A stretch of DNA of 64,000 nt from Zoroaster sp. YZ-2022. Its lineage: Eukaryota > Echinodermata > Asteroidea > Forcipulatida > Zoroasteridae. Of the stretch, positions 57,076 to 64,000 are shown piece by piece. A model generated the notes under the pieces. It saw only the letters and a list, made by a program, of their open reading frames with translations, was not told where the DNA came from and ran no database searches. Numbering within the stretch: position 1 is the stretch's first letter; each line of letters opens with the position of its first letter. Where the stretch lies: NCBI GenBank assembly GCA_029582265.1, contig CM055828.1, forward strand, positions 8,017,902-8,081,901, in the 5' to 3' direction. The translations under genes and the position numbers were made by a program.

Positions 57076-57514
57076 TAAAAACATCGTGTCTGATTTTATA
57101 TCCTGGCAAGACAAACATAAAAACATTAAACCTTTCTCATTATGCCTGCGCTTGTTTTGAGTTTTTTAAATGATCAGAACTTTGACTCAACTGTTTCTGT
57201 TATTTCATAAAATAACACCGTAATGTTAGCATTGCCTTCGGTGTGTTTTCCGACCGCATGATGGGGGCTTGTGCTGCGTTTCACGGTACATAGAAATTCT
57301 CTGCCTTTGTGTACGTCACAAATGTTTTGTTAAAACTTCAAAAATTCAGGGGGTCAATTTTTGATTATAATCCACTCAAAAAAAAAAAAAAAAATTTTAA
57401 ATTGTTTTTAATTCTTACCAATCAATATAACAGCACCAAGAAATAAAGTTTGGTAAGTACACTCTTCACAGGACCTTTAACAAGTCAGGAACACAAGACA
57501 GACAACGTGATTAA
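57076..57514. other. No recognised feature
   Basis: A-run at 57377-57394; nothing else supported. Confidence 0.4.
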
Positions 57515-57760
57515 GGGAGCAGGGCCAAAGTCCTGGTACAGCCAAGCCTTTGAGAAGCCCGGCTAGGCCCAGGCTACCTGGTCTCCTAATATGTCCTTTT
57601 GTGAGTGGGCTAGGCCCTCCAGAAGCCCAGGTTATGTTGATTGGCAGGTACTGTATTGTTACAGGAGTAGGACTCAAAAAGACAGATTAGGAGGCCAGGT
57701 AGCCTGGGCCTTGCCAGGCTTCTCAAAGACGTGGCTGTACCATGACTTTGGCCCTCCTCC
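57515..57760. mobile_element. Fold-back/MITE with ~68-bp inverted arms
   Basis: GGGCCAAAGTCCTGGTACAG, CCTTTGAGAAGCCCGGCTAG, GCCCAGGCTACCTGGTCTCC (57526-57590) is mirrored at 57690-57755 (GGAGGCCAGGTAGCCTGGGC, TTCTCAAAGACGTGGCTGTA, CATGACTTTGGCCC). The loop holds a second copy of GGGCTAGGCCCTCCAGAAGC. No coding capacity. Confidence 0.82.
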
Positions 57761-57834
57761 CTAAAGAGTATTCATAAATGCCCAAGACAGTTTAGACAAT
57801 CTGATTGGACAAAACGTAATCACGTGGGGGTGTA

Positions 57835-58144
57835 TTAACCCTAACCCTCCAGGGTATTTTGGCTAGAAACCCTGCCAGACGCATCAGATTGCATCGTTTG
57901 TCAAAGTGACTTGACTGCCCAGTGCAGCAAAATCCATCAGGTCACAAATCTCAAGGACGAACTGCCTCAGAGTCTGTGGTCACCAAACGCAGCAGGATAC
58001 AACTCTGGCATTGTTCAATGGGACCAGCTCTCAGTAGCCTCAGACTTGGCTGCTTATGCACTGGTGTTGACAGCTGAATGCATCAAAGTGCACCAGACTT
58101 TTCCACCTGATGCACTTTGCTGCATCTGGCAGGGTTAGGGTTAA
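57835..58144. mobile_element. TTAACCCTAAC MITE family C
   Basis: TTAACCCTAACCCTCCAGGG to CTGGCAGGGTTAGGGTTAA with TTAA on both sides. Inner inverted blocks 'AAACCCTGCCAGACGCATCA' and 'GATGCACTTTGCTGCATCTG'. The core is unrelated to families A and B, but the GGTATTTTGGCTAGAAACC stretch near the left end echoes family B. Confidence 0.85.
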
Positions 58145-58317
58145 TGGATGGTATAGACTGGCTTATCAAGATCAGAACAGCGCGTATTGAAGATTGGCAG
58201 TGTTTCATGTGTCACCAAAACATGAATTTGCCCATTTCTATTCGGCGCGTGAGCACACCAAAAATCGGTCATTAACCTGCGGTTAAAACCGCACAACAAA
58301 CTGTTATTATCTTAATA

Positions 58318-58400
58318 ATAATGTACAGAAACCTACCATATGCAAGTATCCACTAACTGTGTAATGTCATTAACAAGAAATAATGAAAAATGCATTCAAA
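58318..58400 (+). repeat. Repeat R4, uninterrupted copy
   Basis: ATGTACAGAAACCTACC, GTAATGTCATTAACAAGAAA (58362-58381) and ATAATGAAAAATGCATTCAA. Serves as the empty-site reference for the double MITE insertion at 24476. Confidence 0.8.
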
Positions 58401-58429
58401 TGAGCCTATTAACAGAGTTATGGTGGTAC

Positions 58430-59260
58430 CCTAATACCAGTAGGGTACATACCAAAGGCCTAAAACACTATAACAGGGTACCAGAGACCCCCCCAATACC
58501 AGTAAGTTACCCAAGTACCCAAATGGGATACCAGAAACCTCAAATGCCTGTAGGGTCCAAAAACGCAAATGGGATACCAGAGGCATCTTATACATGTTGG
58601 GTACCAAAGATCCAAAAAGGGTGCCAAAGACCCCCCTCTTCCATTACCAATTAGGTAACAGAGACCTCAAATACCTGTAAGGTACCAAAGACCCAAAATG
58701 GGATACCAAAGACCTCCTGTACATGGGTACAAAAGATTCAAAAGTGGTACCAGAGACCCCACCACCCAAATACTAGTACCTAGGGTACCAAAGACCCAAA
58801 TGAGATAACAGAGACCACCCCAATACCAGTTGGGTACCAAAGACCTAAATGAGATACCAGAGACCACCCCAATACCAGTTGGGTACCAAAAACCCAAATG
58901 AGATACCAGAGACCACCCCAATACTAGTAGGGCACCAAAGACCCAAATGAGATACCAGAGACGACCCAATACTAGTAGGGTGCCAAAGACCTAAATGAGA
59001 TACCAGAGACCACCCCAATACTAGTAGGGTACCAAAGACCCAAATGAGATACCAGAGACCACCCCAATACTAGTAGGGTACCAAAGACCCAAATGAGATA
59101 CCAGAGACCACCCCAATACTAGTAGGGTACCAAAGACCCAAATGAGATACCAGAGACCACCCCAATACCAGTAGGATAGCAACGAATAAATTAAGGTACC
59201 AAAGACCCCAGTACATACTGAAAAAAAACCTAAACAGGATACCAGCATACCCAATACCAA
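58430..59260 (+). repeat. 49-bp tandem repeat, degenerate to regular
   Basis: Unit GAGATACCAGAGACCACCCC + AATACTAGTAGGGTACCAAA + GACCCAAAT. Regular from about 58795 to 59165; upstream units are scrambled but keep ACCAGAGAC, CCAATACCAGT and GGTACCAAAGACC words. Grades into the 60-bp array. Confidence 0.9.
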
Positions 59261-59261
59261 T

Positions 59262-60925
59262 AAGGCACTATAGACCCAAATGGGCATACCAGAGACCCCA
59301 AAACCAATACCCAATACCAATAAGGTACTATAGACCCAAATGGGCATACCAGAGACCCCAAAACCAATACCCAATACCAATAAGGTACTATAGACCCAAA
59401 TGGGCACACCAGAGACCCCAAAACCAATACCCAATACCAATAAGGTACTATAGACCCAAATGGGCATACCAGAGACCCCAAAACCAATACCCAATACCAA
59501 TAAGGTACCATAGACCCAAATGGGCACACCAGAGACCCCAAAACCAATACCCAATACCAATAAGGTACTAGAGACCCAAATGGGCACACCAGAGACCCCA
59601 AAACCAATACCCAATACCAATAAGGTACTAGAGACCCACATGGGCACACCAGAGACCCCAAAACCAATACCCAATACCAATAAGGTACTAGAGACCCAAA
59701 TGGGCACACCAGAGACCCCAAAACCAATACCCAATACCAATAAGGTACTAGAGACCCACATGGGCACACCAGAGACCCCAAAACCAATATCCAATACCAG
59801 TAAGGTACTAGAGACCCACATGGGCACACCAGAGACCCCAAAACCAATACCCAATACCAATAAGGTACTAGAGACCCACATGGGCACACCAGAGACCCCA
59901 AAACCAATACCCAATACCAGTAAGGTACTAGAGACCCACATGGGCACACCAGAGACCCCAAAACCAATACCCAATACCAGTAAGGTACTAGAGACCCACA
60001 TGGGCACACCAGAGACCCCAAAACCAATACCCAATACCAATAAGGTACTAGAGACCCAAATGGGCACACCAGAGACCCCAAAACCAATACCCAATACCAG
60101 TAAGGTACTAGAGACCCACATGGGCACACCAGAGACCCCAAAACCAATACCCAATACCAATAAGGTACTAGAGACCCACATGGGCACACCAGAGACCCCA
60201 AAACCAATATCCAATACCAGTAAGGTACTAGAGACCCACATGGGCACACCAGAGACCCCAAAACCAATACCCAATACCAGTAAGGTACTAGAGACCCAAA
60301 TGGGCACACCAGAGACCCCAAAACCAATACCCAATACCAGTAAGGTACTAGAGACCCAAATGGGCACACCAGAGACCCCAAAACCAATACCCAATACCAA
60401 TAAGGTACTAGAGACCCACATGGGCACACCAGAGACCCCAAAACCAATACCCAATACCAATAAGGTACTAGAGACCCACATGGGCACACCAGAGACCCCA
60501 AAACCAATACCCAATACCAATAAGGTACTAGAGACCCACATGGGCACACCAGAGACCCCAAAACCAATACCCAATACCAATAAGGTACTAGAGACCCAAA
60601 TGGGCACACCAGAGACCCCAAAACCAATACCCAATACCAATAAGGTACTAGAGACCCAAATGGGCACACCAGAGACCCCAAAACCAATATCCAATACCAA
60701 TAAGGTACTAGAGACCCAAATGGGCACACCAGAGACCCCAAAACCAATATCCAATACCAATAAGGTACTAGAGACCCAAATGGGCACACCAGAGACCCCA
60801 AAACCAATATCCAATACCAATAAGGTACTAGAGACCCAAATGGGCATACCAGAGACCCCAAAACCAATACCCAATACCAATAAGGTACTATAGACCCAAA
60901 TGGGCATACCAGAGACCCCAAAACC
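59262..60925 (+). repeat. 60-bp minisatellite, ~28 units
   Basis: Unit TGGGCACACCAGAGACCCCA + AAACCAATACCCAATACCAA + TAAGGTACTAGAGACCCACA. Strict 60-bp period keeps several frames open for 450-630 codons: plus strand PETPKPIPNTNKVLETHMGT, minus strand VPIWVSSTLLVLGIGFGVSG and a third. Variable positions (CCC/TCC, AAT/AGT, CAC/CAA on the plus strand) are all amino-acid-changing in the plus frame, and mostly so in the minus frames, so nothing indicates selection on protein. Shares ACCAGAGAC, CCAATAC and GGTAC words with the neighbouring 49-bp array. Confidence 0.96.
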
Positions 60926-61094
60926 AGAAGGGTATCAAAGAAACAAACTGGGCACAGGAACCCTAATAACCATGCCACCTTGTCACACCTCTTTTTAGTT
61001 TTCCGGAGTCTCATTTTAAAAGTAAAATGCAGTTGAGTTGTGATGACACTTTATTGAAACTGTGTATATAAAGCTATTCTAGTGAACAAATTTT

Positions 61095-61175
61095 TTTTTT
61101 ACTGAAGCTGGACTCAAACCTGCGACCGCCAGATTACCAAGCCAGAGTACGCAGTCTTGTACCCAATTCTCAATA
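61095..61175 (-). repeat. tRNA-like sequence
   Basis: On the minus strand 'CTGGCTTGGTAATCTGG' and 'CGCAGGTTTGAGTCCAGC' resemble an anticodon arm and T-arm (box B GGTTTGAGTCC), preceded by GGGTACAAGACTGCG. The 5' half is too diverged for a functional tRNA; probably a SINE or tRNA relic. Confidence 0.5.
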
Positions 61176-61720
61176 TCTTTCTAAAGTCTGAACACAGAAG
61201 CCATTATTGCCATACACACTGTGAAGCCAAACTCAAAATACATAATAAAATTATGTATAGATTTGATCTCATCTCAAATAAAAATGGTATGCATACATTC
61301 CTCTTGTTATAACAGCTATTAGCTAAAGGGATGTTTGACCAGTCTTAGAATAGCATTATAGCTTGACATTTTAAAAGTGTGCGTGACATTTCTTGTATCC
61401 TGGGGAACTACTTGTGCTCAGTGAAACTACATTGTAGGTGTCTCTTGTGTCCACGTAACCAATGCATGTTTTAATCAGTGTTGGAGGCCAGGGTCAGTAC
61501 AGACATCCTGTTGCCTCTAGGGATTCGTGACCCAGGAGTTGCCATTATCACAAGGGTTCAGGTAATTAACTCAACCAGTGACTTGTATTCAAATTATCCT
61601 GCACTACCAACCATGTTAATCCTTTGAAGAAATCCTCCTGTTTCATCTTACCTCAAAGGCAACCTGAGTTAAAAGTGCTACAGTGTGAATGTTGGCGGTC
61701 CTGTGATAATGTTACACAGT
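61176..61720. other. No recognised feature
   Basis: Nothing supported on either strand. Confidence 0.4.
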
Positions 61721-61724
61721 TGCT

Positions 61725-61800
61725 ACAAAGCAGAAATAATTTGTTTAAGCAGAAATTCTTGCTCAGCATGTTAATTGGTTACCTGCCAAATCTTCATACA
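61725..61800 (+). repeat. Repeat R7 single arm
   Basis: 'AATTTGTTTAAGCAGAAAT', 'CTTGCTCAGCATG' and 'TTGGTTACCTGCCAAAT' match the R7 arm at 31.8 kb and 52.1 kb loosely. Confidence 0.5.
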
Positions 61801-62374
61801 GTATTATTTATACTTTTGGCTGGTAGTTGGTTTCATGTTGCCAAACTTTAATGTTCTTTAATTAAACTTTTTTTGCTTGGAATCTCTATGAAATTATACT
61901 CCCGATGTTACTAAAATGTGAACTGTTAAGTTATAACTACAATTTGCCAATCAGTAACTATAATTTTGTTTTGGGTGGTGCAAAGATTGCGGTTCTTTTC
62001 TTTGAAAAATAATTATTAGCAGTCGGTGGCCCCTAGTCAATATAAGAAGGTGGGGATAAGCGCCAATGTCGATTGGCCATTTGGATTGCTATGAATGAGT
62101 GGGTTAGGTTCACATTGTCAGACTTCATTGCTGATAAATTGTACTTCAGCAGCTTGCTTGCCTTATTGTTGTATTTTTTTGTTTCCCCCTTTTGTTTGTT
62201 AGTTTGTTTTGTTTGATTCCTTGCTTGATTTCTTGTTTGTTTGTTTGTATGTTTTTTGTTTGCTTGTTGGGTGTGTGTTTGTTTGTCTTGTATATTAGGG
62301 TCAGCCTTGAGTTTCTGGAATGACAACATGGTCTCCTAATCCTCTACTGTGGAGGAATTAAGAACATAAATCTT
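61801..62374. other. No gene; TTTG-rich low complexity
   Basis: TTGTTTGTTTG-type sequence at 62165-62295. No exon or RNA supported. Confidence 0.5.
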
Positions 62375-62691
62375 TAATTGATGAGTGGAGTGCCATGGTC
62401 GAGCGGTTTGGTGCATCGGATTTGTGTTCTGATGGCTGAGTCGTCAGAATGTGAGTTCGAATCCCAACCGCGACCGTGGTACTTGTGTCCTTGAGCAAGA
62501 CACGTTACCATAATTCACCCAGGAGTAAATGGGTACCTGTGAGGGCAGAGTTGGTTGTTGTGTTTGATTAGCCCAGGGAGCTGAGATGGTTTCAGGAATG
62601 ATTTATGCGCCTTATGAGCAGGGGTAATAATGTACAGCGCTTTGATACCTTGTTTAAAAGCGCTTTAAAATGCTCGACATTATAATTGATG
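62375..62691 (+). mobile_element. tRNA-derived SINE with 9-bp target-site duplication
   Basis: TAATTGATG flanks both ends (62375-62383 and 62683-62691). Head: GTGCCATGGTCGAGCGGTTT (box A), stem CATCGGA/TCTGATG, GAGTTCGAATCCC (box B). Body: GTGTCCTTGAGCAAGACACG, CACCCAGGAGTAAATGGG, GGTTTCAGGAATGATTTATG, GCAGGGGTAATAATGTA. The tail differs from 16334: AGCGCTTTGATACC..AAAAGCGCTTTAAAATG, so a different LINE may have mobilised it. Confidence 0.93.
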
Positions 62692-62758
62692 TATGATACA
62701 GGCCTGTGATTTCTCAGGATTTTTGTTTACAAATCTCCCTTTGCCTCAAAATTGTTTT

Positions 62759-62980
62759 GAAAGAAGAGAAGTAGCCACCAAGGAAATAAAGAAGTAGCCT
62801 GCATTGTGTCCAAACCTCTAGTTTCTTGTTTGTGGGGATGTGAAGAGTCTGTAAATCCTACAAAAATAAACATCCAGGAGGTTCAGGGGGCTTTGTCCTC
62901 TAGACCAAGGGGAGTCCAAGGTCTGCTACCCATTTTTCGGGATTTTTTTTACTTTTGTCAAATCACACCCTTGCTGATTT
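62759..62980 (+). repeat. Dispersed repeat R1, copy 2
   Basis: Collinear with 1153-1350 with scattered substitutions and one T-run insertion near the end. Confidence 0.75.
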
Positions 62981-63889
62981 TATCAAGAAAAAGGTATTAA
63001 AGATTGCATGTATCCATATGTTCTGATTAGCATGTCAACATTTTTTCATTGGGAAACATAAATTGTTTGACAAATCTAGACACATTAACGTGAACGTCGC
63101 TGCAATTGTATCATGACGTTATCACAAAGTGCATTTGTGGGAAACCTGGCTTTAAAATGCGATGTGAATGCACTTGATAACTTGAATACATGTTGAGTTA
63201 CAGGCTTTAAGGCAAAGGCACCATCCCAGACCAATCTGCTAGACTTAAACTTTTTGTCCTTGTGGTGAGAGTAATGAGACATTCACTGCTTGATTGATAC
63301 TGATAGTCTAGCCAAAGTGCATCCATAAAGTATCCAGTTAGTACAGAACTACAGGATTGTATAAGGGTGTCGCATATAGAGCAGGCTAAATGGATCCAGT
63401 TCCAGCAATGAATGCCCATGAAAAATTAATTTGAATGGAAAATAAAGTAGTAAAGGATCTACATGAACTTATAGTATGTATATATCCCTGTAATTTCCTC
63501 CCAATCCTACTTATTTGTGTAAGATTTATTTAAACTGGAAACATTATACCTTGACATTTATTTCAATAACTAGTAAGAAACAACAAAACAGTATATAACA
63601 GCAATGTATTATACAATATACAAAATATAATTATTTGATTTCTGAATAAATAATCAATATAGACTTTTGTACATGCAGTGAATACATACAGTAATGTTGA
63701 TGTGACAGAATGTATATTTCATGCGGGCAAATCTCATGGGCACATCCCGGTCTTCCGTAAACTTGATGGTAACTCTGCATGGTGATAACCTTTGACCCCT
63801 TTGCTGCCTGCCTACCAGCCAAGCCATCATGACCGGCAAGATGAAAATGTAGGGGGAGGCAGGGGTTCACAAGATAATGTATGGCAAAT
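62981..63889. other. No recognised feature
   Basis: AT-rich with no supported exon, RNA gene or shared repeat. Confidence 0.4.
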
Positions 63890-63895
63890 TCAACT

Positions 63896-64000
63896 CTCCC
63901 CCCACCTCCCCCCACCTCACCCCACCTCACCCCACCTTCCCCCACCTCACCCCACCTCACCCCACCTCCCTCACCTCACCCCACTTCCCCCACACCTCAC
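63896..64000 (+). repeat. C-rich CCCCACCT(C/CA) minisatellite at window edge
   Basis: Irregular units CCCCACCTCA / CCCCACCTCC (9-10 bp) run to the end of the window. The G-rich complement is quadruplex-capable. The array extends beyond the window. Confidence 0.9.

Noticed and set aside
59021..61014. Open frames of 594-628 codons on the minus strand and 457 on the plus strand
   Set aside because: They coincide with a 60-bp minisatellite whose period is a multiple of three; unit differences change amino acids freely and no start context, domain or splice signal is present.

Overview
This 64 kb window is animal nuclear DNA, most likely from a marine invertebrate. It is AT-rich and saturated with eukaryotic transposon fossils (LINE reverse transcriptases, a Tc1-type transposase, tRNA-derived SINEs, many MITEs), minisatellites and very long (AAT)n/(ATT)n arrays. 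There are no bacterial-style operons, rRNA genes or CRISPR arrays. Recurrent TACATGTA and GTAGGCCTA-type words and the repeat style suggest an echinoderm or hemichordate, but that is a weak inference. I found no intact host protein-coding gene. The only protein relics I recognise are two LINE reverse-transcriptase fragments, one frameshifted Tc1 transposase, and one THAP zinc-finger exon broken by indels and an in-frame stop. The window reads as intergenic or intronic DNA built by nested insertion.

Layout. 0-8 kb: a minus-strand LINE fragment, a piece of a hAT-like element, a SINE fragment, an 85-bp tandem array, a TTAACCAG-ended MITE, a 2.8 kb Tc1-type element (4540-7354) split by later insertions, and a long fold-back element carrying a smaller MITE in one arm. 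8-18 kb: 45-bp tandem repeats, telomere-word-ended TTAA MITEs, a hAT-like element with near-perfect 8-bp target duplication, a ~185-bp tandem family interrupted by a MITE, and an intact-looking tRNA-Leu(CAA)-derived SINE. 18-25 kb: a 1.5 kb TIR element with seven copies of a GTCATGGACATTAC word, a 690-bp Harbinger-like element, a MITE whose terminal 44-bp module is expanded about 15-fold, and two different TTAA MITEs sharing a target site. 25-36 kb: a SINE with a 270-bp (AAT)n tail, more MITEs, a LINE fragment inside a hAT-like element whose end is triplicated, and a 240-bp near-perfect palindrome. 36-46 kb: a 59-bp minisatellite of ~32 units, a 390-bp (ATT)n array, a 149-bp tandem element and an exact-looking 553-bp tandem duplication. 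46-58 kb: SINEs, MITEs, 69-bp and 88-bp tandem arrays and the THAP relic. 58-64 kb: a 49-bp array grading into a 60-bp minisatellite (~28 units), a SINE with a 9-bp target-site duplication, and a C-rich array at the window edge.

The most interesting theme is internal: at least five MITE families here insert at TTAA or TA, several can be proved as insertions from empty paralogous copies in the same window, and two families repeatedly amplify one terminal module (42-44 bp) into minisatellites of 1, 2, 3, 5 or ~15 units. Their ends carry two telomere-like TTAGGG words. These elements do not form a gene pathway; they document transposition, nesting and satellite birth.
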